Below, piece by piece: positions 49,095-61,653 of a stretch of 64,000 bases of DNA. The DNA is taken from positions 2,670,679 through 2,734,678 of the forward strand of contig VXAZ01000289.1 of the NCBI GenBank assembly GCA_013399875.1, given 5' to 3'. Source of the stretch: Gymnorhina tibicen. Taxonomy: Eukaryota > Chordata > Aves > Passeriformes > Artamidae. The notes beneath the pieces were generated by a model, which saw nothing but the letters and a program-made list of their open reading frames with translations, was not told the origin of the DNA and ran no database searches. A program made the translations under genes and the position numbers. The stretch's first letter is position 1, and every line of letters starts with the position of its first letter.

Positions 49095-52000
49095 GGATAC
49101 TCTCGCTACATTTCTGTCTAATGTTAAAGCAAATAGTTTCCAATAAGAAAGAATATTTATTGCATAAATAACTAGAATATCTAAAATTACAATAGCGAAC
49201 AGTAATAAATAAATTGCAGAAGAGATTTTTCCAATTACAGAGAAAAAAGAGGAACATTTTTCTAGAAGCAGGTTGTTCCCTAATTGTTCATGTAAAACTT
49301 CTTTTCTCTTTATTTTTTTGGGGTGCAGATAGTATTAGCTAATCACTGCTGGAGGCAGAGTACTTGGGAAACAGAAATACAAGTGTCCCACTTTGATGTA
49401 ATACAGAAATAATTAGCCCCCCTACCAGAGGAAAAAAAAAAAGAAAATAGAGAAAGGAAAAAAAAAAAACCCACCCCAAATATTCCTGAAAGATTCAATT
49501 CTGTACTCTATTCTTGAACAAGGACTACAGGTTATACAGAAATGGATAGGTATCCCCTGGGGGAGGACACAAGGAATATTTGTTACAGAGACCTGCTCAT
49601 GTTACTGAACTGACTTCCATCTACCCTTTCACATGCACAAATCTGATCCATGAACACACTCAAATGTGGTGTTGTGGTGGTCACTTCTGCAGCAAAGGCA
49701 CCAAAACAATTTCTGCTACAGCTCTCAATTTTCAGTCCTTGAAAAGTGGCAATTTCATGATACACTGCTTCATCTTGTCTTATTCCACTGCATCTTGGAT
49801 GCCCCCTGAACTACGCTTTCTCAAATGACAAAGCCCAGTGCTTTCTGCTCTTCTTATCACATGTTTTAAAACAGCCTGTCCTTTCACACCGAAGTCACTG
49901 TCTACCATGTTGATGGATACTTCTGTTTTCTCAAGGCTACAGGCAGGAAAGATCATGCCAAAAATCCCATGCATTTATATTTAGTAGAAAGAAAATAGCC
50001 TAGGGGGTTATAGATTTTTTGGTGGGGTTTTTTGGGCAAGATTGACAGAGGGTGGTGTTAGGTCCATTGTTTCTTTCTTTGATTAGATTTTGCTTTATGA
50101 GAAACTACTGAAAACACACTGAAAACTGCGATCAGCAATGAATGTCCATGGAAGAAAATAACAATAGGATAAGCATGTAGCAACAACCCCCTGAAACTTT
50201 CACAGCTTCTTAGCTCAAGGACTCCCTAGCTTGTTCCCAGCTTGGGGATCTCCTCAGCTGAAAGCTGTTTAATAGAACTCACTGGGATTTTTTTCTCCCA
50301 TGTATTAATTTGATTGATTCTTGAGCTCATGAAAACTGTTTCTTCAGACCAGAATATGGGAAGGACTCCCACAGACCCTGTTGATGTGTTGTGGTGAAAT
50401 GCTCAAGTTGTTTGGTTTGAGCTCATTTTGGGTGCAGCACCGCTGGGGTCAGTTCAGCTGCTTCTCCACTACAGTCCAAGGAATTCTTGCACATTTATAC
50501 TTATTTGGTCTTGTGCCAGCACTGTCATTTACCTTAAATTGTTCTTTTTTCCCCCTCTGTGTTTTACCCACTTTGACCTATTGATGGGAAGATTTCACTT
50601 GGTGAACCAATGTCATTTTAGACTTTGATTGTAACATGGGTATTCCACCTGCCTGATAAATTATCTCCTCTTTACATACATTCCCATTTCAGCTTATCCT
50701 GCTGGAGCTTGGCTGACTAAAACTGTGTAGAATATTTAGATTATGACTTCCTCAGGGTCCTGCACAGTGCAGTCATACTTTCTTACCTCAACTGGAAAAG
50801 CTTTCTCCAGTTTTTGTTCTAGGATTGCCATTGGCTCCTTCCAGGGCTGTTTTATCGCCATCCTGCAGCTGACTCATGTACCCATTTTCTCTTCTTCCCT
50901 TATTTACCACTGCTGACACACCAGAGCCTTAGTAATTCTTCAGTGCATGACCCTGTCCACCATAAAGCAAATTTCCGTCTCACTTGCTATCCAGGTCACC
51001 CAAATTTTCCTGCATGGTATTCCCATCTCCCCATTATTGAGAAAGTTCCCCAGCTTTGAAGCAGCATCTGAACAGCCTGACTGCACATCCTTTAAAAAGT
51101 GGCTCTTTCACTAACCAAAGCCTTTAACCTAACCCTCCCTGAAGCCTCTCTTTTGGAAGGCATTTTTCCATGGCAGCTCAATTGGAAGCAAGGCAAGAGA
51201 GGTAAGCTTCCTTCAGGGCAGCACATCACACACCCAGGATTACAGAAATGAAAAAGTTTGAAGGATACGTGGTCTGTTTAGCACAGCAAGCCACATGGCA
51301 GGCTCCTATGAGGCTGAGCTATATTAAGAAATAAATGTCAAGACATATTACACTTCTGACAGGTCCAGTGCCTCTCACAGGCACAAGGAAGAGTGCTGAA
51401 ACAGAACCTATGAGTTGCTACACGTGTAAGAGATAGGGGCAAATGGTCATCCCACTTCCCCAGTGACGAGGATGGGCTTCTTATAAGCTGCCCATGAAGG
51501 CTAACATAGAGACCAGGGAGTGCTGAAAACACAGCTACAAGGGCTTCTGTGCCAGACTTCTCTCTATTGCAGGGATGTGAACATGTCTAGACTTCATGGG
51601 AACTTCCCTGGAAGTGCAAAGGCTAGCTGAAGTATATGCACATACTCAGACATGCACCAGCAGATATTAACTAGGCTAATACATCTGACTGAACCCTGTC
51701 AATAAAAATTCCCTAATCTCACATCTTCCATTAAAAAACATTCATAATAAAATTCCTTCTGGAAGATTGAAGTTGTTTTTCTGTATACCCTCACTACCAA
51801 TACAAGATGACTTAATAGTACCTGGGAAGTGACTAATAACAAATAACATAAAATTTAACTCAAAACCAAGTTGCAATCAGTGGATTATAACTAGCAGATT
51901 ATAGCTATCCTTGATGTCCAGGTAAACCAAAGAAATAGAGATAATACAATAAACTTTGGAAAAGGTTCAAAGAATAACTTACAAGGTATTTTCTAAAGAC

Positions 52001-52695
52001 CTGCCTTCCAATTCACGATAGCTAAACAGGTCAAAGATGCACCTTATTAAAATAGAGTCAGTACTATGTTTACACTTTCTGCTCACTATTACTTTTAATT
52101 TTAGGGAAGATTCCAAGTAATAAAAGACACAGCAATCTACTTTCTTATCTTTTACTTTCCTGAATATTAGAAATACCTGGTAATGGAGTCACTTTAACCT
52201 AACCTAAGCAAATCTCTTAAGGACACATTCAGCATCAAAAGCAATTCATTAAGATGAGGTACAAAAACCAGGATCTGTCCACTTTGAGTAACAGCTTTCC
52301 ATACTTGGTTGGCATGCATGTAAAGTGGAACCTCCCAAAAACCTCCTGTTCTATCCAGGCAAACTTTCAATAAACCTCTGTAAATACTTTGCAGTTGAAG
52401 TTTTGCTTCTAATTCTGGCAGTCTGATAACTGGTCCCTTTCTGTCTTCTAGACACAGAGTCAACTTAAATGGTTATTGCAATTACATACAATTACCTATT
52501 ACACAACTGTATATCAACTTAATTCAGAGTTCTATGTGTTTACCCTCTGCCATCCAGTCCAAATCTCATTGAAATAAATTTTAAAAACCCCAAAGCTGCC
52601 GATGTCAGTGGAGACTGAGTTAGTTATGGACATGTTCTCAAAGTTCTCTTCACTTTTTTTAGCGTTTGTTTCTTTTTTTTCATGTTCAGTTACTG
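49095..52695. other. single-copy sequence with A-runs
   Basis: A-rich runs lie at about 49429-49470. The rest, including the slightly C/T-rich part at 50380-51200, contains no gene or repeat I recognise. Confidence 0.5.
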
Positions 52696-52700
52696 TATTT
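52696..52700. repeat. target site duplication TATTT (left)
   Basis: TATTT precedes the LTR terminus and is repeated at 53286-53290 directly after the other terminus. Confidence 0.85.
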
Positions 52701-53285
52701 TGTTGTGGTTTAACCCCAGCTGGCAACTAAGCACCACACAGCTGCTCACTCACACCCTCAGCAGTGGGATCAGGGAGAGAACTGGAATAGTAAAAGTGAA
52801 AAATATTTGTGTGTTGAGATAAAGGCAGTTTAACAGGTGAAGCAAAAGCCACACACAAACAAGCAAAACAAAACAAAGAATTCATTCACCACTTCCCATG
52901 GGCAGGCAGGTGTTCAGCCTTCTCCATGGGCTCCATCACGTGTAACCAGGACTTAGGAAGACAAACACTGTAACTCTGCACATCCCCCTTCCTTGTTCTT
53001 CCCCCAGCTTCAAATGTTGAGTATGGTGCCATATGGAATGAAATGTCCCTGTGGTCAGTTGGAGTCAGCTGTCCCAGCTGTGTCCCCTCCCAACTCCTTG
53101 TGCCCCCCCCAGCCCCCTCGCTGGTGGTGTGGTGTCTGAAGAGGCCATGGCTCTGTGTAAGCCCTGCTCAGCAATAATAGAAACATCTCTATATTATCAA
53201 CAGTGGTTTTAGCACAAATCCAAAACATAAACTCATACCAGTTAGTATGAAAGAAATTAACTCTACCCCAGACAAAACTAGGATA
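52701..53285 (-). mobile_element. solo LTR of an avian endogenous retrovirus, older copy
   Basis: On the plus strand it starts TGTTGTGGTTTAACCCCAGC and ends near CCCCAGACAAAACTAGGATA. This is the reverse complement of a solo LTR family that I know as widespread in bird genomes. Direction follows from the decayed TATA region, read as CATTTGAAGC on the minus strand near 53007-53017, and from the GTTAAAC region near 52830 where the family has its polyadenylation signal. The terminus on the right has lost the canonical CA (now TA). Perfect TATTT duplications flank it. CpG pairs are few, unlike the LTR at 26.8 kb, so this insertion is likely older. No internal viral sequence is attached. Confidence 0.93.
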
Positions 53286-53290
53286 TATTT
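53286..53290. repeat. target site duplication TATTT (right)
   Basis: Matches 52696-52700 and defines the right edge of the insertion. Confidence 0.85.
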
Positions 53291-53942
53291 TTATTTTTGT
53301 TTTATTTTACATGAATCTCTAGCTTTGGTGCTACAAAGCAGTTTTCAGTTTCTACGGAGTCTCCCCACCTACCGGCAACCAGAATAATGGACCACCTCAA
53401 ATCTGAAATTTCTCCTGCATTGTCTGCATAACAATTTCAGTGCCAGGGAACATGAAAAGATGTGAATATATGTTAAAAGGGATGATCAGTAAAATCTGGC
53501 AACATGTTCTTCTAACAGAATACCCCCCATTCCAGTCTGTAGAACAAGCTAGAACTGTATTTGTACTATATTTTATAATGGCCCTCTTCCAAAACCTCTT
53601 TCTCCAAAGGGCTGATCATTAAAAGGTAGTGACGAAATTCAAAGCTTCCATTTCTAAAAGAGGTATGTAATAGCTGGGGGTTTTTTTCAGGTTCCAGAAA
53701 TAGATATAAGAGATAAAAAATAATCCACAGGCAACTTTACTGTCATAATATGTGTACTGGAGAGATCTATTACAAGAGCATAAAAATGTGAAACCTTGTC
53801 ATTAAAACAGTGTTATTTGGAGCTGTGAAAACTCTGGGAGAAAATGAGTCTGCAAAGTATTAATTTGAACTTAAAAAATTAATTGGCTTTTTTATGCTAA
53901 TGCCTCTTTTTACAAACACTCTGCTTGCATGAGCATTCACAG
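53291..53942. other. single-copy sequence
   Basis: AT-rich, with no gene or repeat family seen. The last 50 bases form a pyrimidine-rich stretch before the candidate exon that follows. Confidence 0.45.
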
Positions 53943-54065
53943 GAAACAAGTTTTCTCTCACATGCTCTGTGGACATCGCCAGGGTTACAATATTGCTGCG
54001 AGGAGTCAGAGATACTTTCATAGATTCGAATTTTATTCCCAGCAACAGCCACACCACATTTGCTG
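53943..54065 (+). other. candidate exon, unrecognised (123 bp, phase 1-1)
   Basis: A pyrimidine-rich stretch ending CATTCACAG precedes 123 open bases that end at a donor, G followed by GTAAAT. Both edges split a codon after its first base. This 1-1 symmetry is the pattern of exons for extracellular modules, and the peptide starts NKFSLTCSVD, loosely like the beginning of an immunoglobulin-type strand with a cysteine. No second cysteine follows, so a complete module is not present. The minus strand is open across the same interval (53897-54217). A chance arrangement remains likely. Confidence 0.15.
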
Positions 54066-56069
54066 GTAAATAATTTTTTATCTACCAGCACAGCAAACTC
54101 AAGCAGGAACCTGAGACTCAACCTGTTTTTTCTGATACTTACTGTTATCGCCTTAAACTGCGGCACACTTGCTGGTGATACCAGCACCAGTGTGCAAGGT
54201 AATGAAAAGTTCCGCACACCTTTCCATGAACGTCTCCTGATACAGATGTTAAGGTAATGTGATTTTTGTCAAGAAGGTACACGGGATAACTTGACAATTG
54301 TTTTTACTTACTGACGGGAAGCCAGTGAAAAACCAGTGGACTAGTGAAACATGCTTAGACTTTGCAAATATTTACCGTGCAAATTCTATTTCTTTCTATT
54401 ATGGAATTAACTTGAATTCACAGGCACAGAGAACTGGGCTAAAATAGAGCCGTGAGAGTTCTATTTTCTCTACTTTGCCTTTTCACCTATTCGGTCCTTG
54501 AAATATGAAGTGAAAAATTGAAGCACCTAAGTTTGTAGAATCAGCTGCAGTTTTCATTAGGCCAGGGATTCATCACGAGAAAGTCTGTGCTATCTCACTG
54601 TAGGAGAAGAGGTCCCCATTCCTGTTCTAGAATAAGGTGCCTAGAATTAAATCTGTGCCAAAAAGTGCTTTCAAGAAAACATCATGATGGACCTCATGCA
54701 GTAGAACATTTAAACACATGCTTAACATTTTGTGGTTGAAAATTCCTACCTGAAGAGAAATATGTTCATTCCTAAAGTTAAACACATGCATACATTTTTA
54801 TTAAATGAAGTATCACGTGAAGAGAACATCCAGTCCTGTGAAAACACAAACCTGAGCCTGTATCTTTGGGCACAGGTTTTTTGCCATTTAGCCCTCTTTA
54901 TTTTTCTTTTTTTTTTCTTTTTATAAAAGACTACAGTTTCACAGAATACAGTGTCAATGAAAGTTAGATATACACACAAAATGGATATCAGCACATTGGT
55001 TTCAACCTGTTTATCCCTCTGAATGTTGGGGGAAAAAAACCCAAAAAACAACATGTTAATTTACCTGAGCAAAAAGATGTTTACCTCCCAAAGATGTTGC
55101 TTTAACTGATGGGAATTTTGAATGCTAGTCCAAGATGCCTATAGACATGGCACATTTAATACATTAAATAAAAATACATGGCTTAAGGGGAAAAAGTGAA
55201 TATGTTTTTATTTCTATTAGCCAGAAGATACAATTATCTAACATGGGTTTTTTTAGGTCTTTCTAAACAAATATTTCTAAGTCAATAGACAGGTTTTGGC
55301 TAGAAAGTTTTCATTCAGTAATGGATCAGGATAGTGTTTCCAACCACATTGCCTGTAAAAAAGGTCACAATGCATTTTTATGACCTTCTGCCTCTTTGCC
55401 CTGGTATCCAAGGTACAGTGATACCGAGGGTCTCAAATGACTCACACAGACAGGGTCAAAGCCAAAATGTTTTCAACCTTCAGCAATCATGCCAGAGCAC
55501 CACGAGTACCTCTTTCACTCCTTATCTTTCATCTGGTCCAAGAGGTATTGTTTTGCTGTTTTAAAAACAAAGAATAAAGCATGTTATAATATGCCACATT
55601 TGTGTAATAGGGGTGTTGTTTTCAACAATTCTTTTTCATTGTTTTTATGGTGGTTTGTTTGCATTGTTTGTGTTGTGTTTCATGAAAAAATTAATTTTAT
55701 GTATAATCAAAATATTATTTTAATAATTTTTATCATCATTAACACCATCCCTTTGAATCAACTGTTGGCCTCTAAACTTCTCATGTAAACAGAGTGGATT
55801 TTCTCTTCTGAATAGGGATGTTGCTCTCTTAAAGAGTATCAGGTCCTGTTTCTTTAATGTTAGTATCTTAATTTCCTCGTATGACAGAATGCCTGATGGC
55901 AATATCTCACACAAAGTAAGCAGAGACTAACCATTATAACACTTGAATAGGGTAGTTTTACTTCTCCTTTTCTCTTCATTATTCTTTTGTCACTTTTTGC
56001 TAAATAGAAATGCTTCTCAGCTTTGTTATTTCCCTATACAGTGGAGTTTCCCTTCTCTCTCCCTCTTCG
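54066..56069. other. AT-rich single-copy sequence
   Basis: No gene or repeat family is recognised. The part at 55670-55750 is strongly AT-rich. Confidence 0.5.
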
Positions 56070-56600
56070 TAGAATCATAGAACCATTGAGGTTGGAAAAG
56101 ACCTTTAAGAACTTTGAGTCCAAGCATTAACCCAGCACGGACAAGCCCATCATGTCCCTGGGTGCCACAGCTTCACATCCTTTAAATACTTACATGGATG
56201 ATGATTCCACCACTTCTCTGGGCAGCCTGTTTCAATGCTTGGCAACCCTTTCCATGAAAAAAGTTTTCCTAATATCCAATTTAAAGCTTCTCTAGCACAA
56301 CTTGAGTCTGTTTCTTCTTGTCATATCTCTTGTTACGTGGGAAAAGACACTGATCCCCATCTCACTACAGCCTTTTCTCAGGTACTTGGGAGAGAGCAAT
56401 GAAGTTTCCCCTGAGCCCCTTTTTCTCCAGACATACAACCCCAGCTTTCTTATGCTTCACATAAAATTTGTACTCCCAACTCTTACCCAGCTGCATTGCC
56501 CTTCTCTGGACACACCAGCACCTCACTGTCTTCCTTGCAAAGAGGGGTCCAAAACTGAACACAGGATTCAATAAGCTGCTTCACACATTGTCTCTTCCCC
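56070..56600 (-). mobile_element. CR1 LINE 3' region, longest copy in the window
   Basis: Begins TAGAATCATAGAACCATTGAGG and continues as the reverse complement of the CR1 3' region: GGTTGGAAAAGACCTTTAAG, the TCTGGGCAGCCTGTTTCAATG block near 56216 and the AAACTGAACACAGGATTC block near 56551. The match fades near 56600, the probable 5' truncation. It is diverged from family consensus and without intact coding. Its tail type is that of the tip at 19.67 kb. Confidence 0.92.
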
Positions 56601-59600
56601 TTAGCCCAGCAAAAATGCCTTTTAAAATGAAATTAAACTAAACCCTATTACCCACCAAAAAAGCTGCTAATAACTGCCAAATTATGCCCAAGTTTTATTT
56701 TGGGAATATTAACAGGTGTGAGCCCAAACCATGCCTTTTGCTGTGGCAAGACTTTAGCAGTATAGAGGACTGAGCTGCAGTGCCCAGGAATGTTCTCAGA
56801 TGGTCTTTGATCTGTTTCAATATAAGGTACTGAAAAGTAAGTCATCTAGTTCTCTCTGAGACACACTATGCCGTTTCAAAGGTGGATTGCCACAAGTTGC
56901 CCACAGCCCGCAAAGAAAACGTGCTTTTGGGCCAAGAAATAGAACCTAAGAAGAATATAATTCCATGCATCTTTGAGTACCCCCAGTGACAGTAGGTACC
57001 TTCCTCTGTCCAGGGACTTGAGCTGAGACTTCTATGTTCATATCCAGTTACCACAGACCAGACACGGCATGACTGGTTTTACCATATTCATCATATTTAC
57101 ATGAAAATTATATCAAATCCACATTGTTTCATAAGATCCATTTAACTCACTAGATATTTAATCTACTCCAATGGAATAAAGAGCAAGTCTGCAATTAAAA
57201 TATTTTGTGACATGACAGTGTCCATATCTGCTGTTACTGGTGGAGGAGCAGTAATTTTCTATTAAATTGCAGTGAAATATTTTGGACATTCTATTTTAAC
57301 TTAGCAGTTTAACTAAGCATTTTAAGTCCAAATTTCTTGGGGAACCACAGGTAGAGGAATATACAATATACTCTTTGCTAATAAATGAGCAACAATATTT
57401 TTTTCATGTTTGTGTCAGAATTCTTCACAAATCCCCACTCATCATTTCTGCTTTTGTGTTTCAGAAAGTTATTTGGGGAAATCCAGTATCTGACATGAGA
57501 AAAGGAAGAGAGAAAAAGTGGAATTTCCACAAGCTGCTATTCAAACCTTGACTTCTTTGAAGGAAAAAACATACAATATTTTACAGCTAGTCATCAGTCT
57601 CAAGGGTTTTTGCTCCTTCAGTTTCTGCCTGCTGCAATTATTTTATATTGAATTCTTCAACATTTTCAGATCCCCTATCATTAGGAAGGGTCAGGAAGAG
57701 GGAGAGAATTCAGTGTCTGAAGAAGGCCAGTGTGGGAAGAAGAAGATTGAACAGCTAGAGACTTTCTTTAAGTTCAAAGACAGATTGAGAGTGAGCAGAA
57801 AAATTACTCAGGGAAATATGGGAAGTTTAATGGTTTGTCTAAGCCTACATGTGTTTTTTTGTTAAAAATAGAATTAGAAACTATTCTGGAAACTTTATAA
57901 AACATACATGTTTGTTTGCTTGTTTCCACTACTTAGCAAAACAGGCAACATCTTGAGTGGAAAGGAGATATTTGGAGAGGGTGAGCTCAGGTTATTGAGG
58001 CATGCAAGGGTTGTTGGAGCCCTTGTGCTTTTAGAGTGCTATGTGATCAACTTTGCATGAAAGGATAACAGACTGGAGCAAACTTGCATCCGGAACAAAA
58101 AAGACACGATCACACAAACAAGAGCAAAAGAGTGTAGGTTGTACCCATTTACAGGACTCATATGAAAATCTAAGAGCATAACAGTATGAGGAAAATAAAT
58201 ATTTAGATAAACTGGTAAGATTTGAGGAATAAATCTGCAGTGTGAACCATCCTTCCTTGATAGTGGAGCCTTGTTATTTACAGAGCTGTTCTTTATATTT
58301 TCAGCCTTCCTTTTCAACTCTTTCTTTTCTCTTTTCACCTGGATTCTGTGTAAATGGGCCTGAAGTTTTCAAAACTATTTATCAGTGAATCTGAACCTAA
58401 TCCTACAACAGCTTTGATTTGGAAGCCTGGAACTCATTCACTGGGAGCTTATTAATTTATTTGTAAATACAGTAGTTTTGCAAAACCAGTGACAGGAAAA
58501 TTATCTACACCAATACTTTTCAACAACTAGCATATAAATCTAAATCTCGTAGATCTTATGACTGTAAGTCATCTGAGAGCAATACATGATGAACTGGGTG
58601 TTCACTTTGTAGTACTGTTCTGGTAATACACCATTATGTTGGAAACTCATACTAATGATGTCACAGTATTACTTCAAAGAGAAAATATATCATCATGTTC
58701 ATTAGCAAAATTTTTCCTTGCTATAATTTTTTTTTACATTTTATTAGACTCCTTAAATAAGATAATTTACTAAAAAACTGTGATATGGTTAGGGAAAAAG
58801 AAAATATTTGAAACAAGAATGGCAAGACCACCTGTAATCACCAGTTCAGTGTATCACTGCATTGTGATAGTTTCTAAACTAAGTAGTACAAAAATAGTGA
58901 CATTACAGAGCAAATAGAAAGGTTGTTTTTTTCATTTACTCTTAAATTTATTTTTTACTTTTTATCAGTTCTTACTTTAAAAATTTCTGTTTTGCTTTAT
59001 TCCAAAGTTAGACTTGAATGAACTTATATTCTTCCTGCAGTCAATAAAAGGAACACTTATAGTAGCTTGTCCTACAAGCTATTTCATGTCTGCATTATCA
59101 CTTTACATGACATGACATAGAGTGCTGCTTCATCTTTGTGGGAAAGCTCAATTACCAAAACAGTAATTTGCTGTTCTGCAAATAACTGGGCTTGATATTT
59201 CATATCTCCATTTTCTCGAATGACAAAACCTTTTTTGGACCAATAGATAAGTAATTACTCATAACCTGCAATTAAGCATTGATTTCACATGACATCAGTC
59301 CTATATAGGCCTAATCCTCCTTACACAATTTATATGTGAATTCTTTTTGAGACTGTAACCAGTCATGAGGAAGTTAGCTGCATCTCGTTGCTAAACCTCT
59401 TCTTTTCTGTCTCCCATTTCTGTTGTTCACCCCCAAAGTATGATGAGATTAACCACCTATTAACTGCACATCTACTGTAGATATGGTTTTGTGTGGGGGA
59501 AAAAAAAAAACCTGTAGTGAAACTTGGGAGTAATGAAATCCTGTCACTAACTGTAGAGTGAGTTAACTGTGCCTGAGTTAAAACAAAGCCGTCCCTTTTG

Positions 59601-59618
59601 CAGGCTGCCATCAGATAC
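56601..59618. other. single-copy sequence, no gene seen
   Basis: No transposon or exon is recognised. A plus frame of 115 codons at 57518-57865 has no domain; its sequence is ordinary for AT-rich non-coding DNA. Confidence 0.45.
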
Positions 59619-59680
59619 CTTTCTGAGGAGGGAGTCTCTGCCGTTACTCCTGCAGACATAGTGAATATGTACTGATCCTC

Positions 59681-59695
59681 TGCTGCTGCTGCTGC
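59681..59695. repeat. (TGC)5 microsatellite
   Basis: Five TGC units in a row; on the minus strand they read as GCA and give a run of six alanines in one open frame. Confidence 0.7.
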
Positions 59696-59759
59696 AGCTT
59701 TTGTCTCCAGGCCTTCGTTCTCAATGGTTGCCATAGAATCTTCCATTATCATATGAAAA

Positions 59760-59760
<1 letters not shown>

Positions 59761-59796
<36 letters not shown>
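59761..59796. repeat. (AC)18 microsatellite
   Basis: Eighteen uninterrupted AC units. Uninterrupted dinucleotide tracts of this length are usually variable in length between individuals. The minus-strand open frame 59363-59833 crosses it as an alternating cysteine-valine stretch, so at least that part of the frame is not protein. Confidence 0.95.
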
Positions 59797-59800
<4 letters not shown>

Positions 59801-61246
59801 CAACCAAAAGCCTGTTGCTAAAGCCATGAACACTTTTCAATTTTCATGTAAATGGAAAAAAAAATGTCTGGAAGTGAAATGGTCTCTGAGGCAGAAGTTT
59901 TCTTCAGCTCTTCTCCCGTCTTTCTCCTTAGAGATGACTTTATGCAGCTAAAAGTTAAACAGGAATCAGCTCCTTACTGGATCTTCCTGACTGCCATAAT
60001 AATTACAGGCTATTTATCCACGAAAGTGGTATTAATTGCCTCTTAAGTCAATGGATAGCCATGTACTTTTCTTGTCTAATTTGTTATGCAGGCTGTCCTG
60101 CTTTAGCATGCGTTTGACTTGAAGATTTCAGTGTCCAGTTCCCAGAGTCTGGCTTCAAAACAGACGTGAAGAACTACTGAAAACTGAAAAATAAATGCAT
60201 AGTCCTTGGTTACAAACTTCTTTTTATTATGGGACTGCTAATTTGCTTAAATAGAAAAAGTATTTGTTATTGGGGATGAGATGCCCTGGAAAAACACACA
60301 TTTTTCCATACAGCCATTTAAACAATGAAGCCCAACTCCATTTATGAAGGCAATATGCTAGAAGAATCACACTCCAATTAATGGAGCTGCAAAATAATTT
60401 CTGCTCTTCCACTGTTTACTTCATCATAAAAGATGAGAAGAAATTTTTTAATCTCAGGGCTTTGATATAAAACAGAAGCTTTGATTTGAAAGACCACTCA
60501 TGATGTATATTTATAAGAATACCTCCAAAAACTGATAAGGCAACATAATATAAATACCTCACTGCATCATCTTGTAAATGAGTGAATTTCTAATTCCTTG
60601 AATTCTACTAACTTCAGGAAGATCAGGATTTTTCATAAGGAAAATGAAATGGTTCCCCACATCCCTGCAACTTGTTTTGAGCATATATGCTACTGCCATG
60701 CATATACAGCACGGATGTAAGAATACTTTTGTACCCTCTTCCCTACTGTCTACCCAGGGAATGGTGATTAAAATTTGGAATAAGGAAAAATTGTTAAGAA
60801 ATGTCACACTTTTCTGACAGAACTACTCTGATGAACAGCTATTTAATAATACATAAATGTAGATATTCCATATATATATATTTTAATCTCCCTGGAATTA
60901 TCTTTAGAGAGGCACCCAAAATACATAATCTTATTCCCTAAACTTTACTAAATCCCCTTTTCTTCTCTTGAATCTATATTTTATGTCTTTGTTTCATTCC
61001 TTTCACACTACTTCCAATAATTCCAGAGGTACAGAGCAACAAATAAACTTTATTTTCTGGCTAAAAATGGAAAGTTACATTGCATTCTAATTACATACAC
61101 ACCAAGATTTTGTAGTTTCTGATTTTTTTTTCTTCTCTGCTGAATTTCAATGTCTTGCCTGTTTATTATTCTCTGAGCATGGCAGAAAAAGAGGGCAATG
61201 ACTCCGCCTGTGTGCATCTCCAGCACACGAAGTCAGAAGCTCTTCG
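59797..61246. other. AT-rich single-copy sequence
   Basis: A short TA tract lies near 60869-60885. No gene or repeat family is recognised. Confidence 0.5.
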
Positions 61247-61290
61247 CTCCAGCTCTCATTGCTTGTGCCTGCAGCACTAAAGAGCTGGAG
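61247..61290. repeat. 44-base stem-loop
   Basis: Arms CTCCAGCTCT (61247-61256) and AGAGCTGGAG (61281-61290) are perfectly complementary. Inside, GTGC and GCAC pair again around CTGCA. A second inverted pair, TGAACATG and CATGTTCA, lies downstream at 61342-61364. The hairpin is shorter than a typical microRNA precursor, and its function is unknown. Confidence 0.55.
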
Positions 61291-61581
61291 ACAAAATGTT
61301 TCATAAGAAATGTGAAATCACGCTGTGAAAACCACGAAACATGAACATGTAATTTTCATGTTCAGAAGTAATTTGAAAAGGCAAAACTATGGAATGGCTG
61401 AGCAACAGAGGGCAAGCTTATGAGCTGGGATCAGAGGCAAGGTCAACAAGTGAATGTGAGGGTAGGCATCTGCTATAGAGTGCTCAGTAAAGACAAGTAA
61501 ATGGGAAAATAGTTCTTTAAACTACTGGAGGAAGCCCTATGATTGCATGTGCTAGTTCTCATTGAAGACAGTTGAAGTTAG

Positions 61582-61653
61582 CCCTGCTTTGAATAAGGTC
61601 TAGTCCAGATGACCTTCTGAGATCCATTCAAACATAAATTATTCTATGATTTC
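61582..61653 (+). mobile_element. CR1 LINE 3' end fragment
   Basis: Sense-strand CR1 3' tip: GGTCTAGTCCAGATGACC, then the CCATTCAAACATAAATTATT block, ending TATGATTTC. Only about 70 bases remain, with the usual 5' truncation. Confidence 0.82.

Noticed and set aside
59363..59833. 156-codon minus-strand open frame as a complete protein
   Set aside because: It begins at a GTG codon and crosses the (AC)18 repeat as alternating cysteine and valine. Only the inner part from 59746 was kept, as a weak exon candidate.
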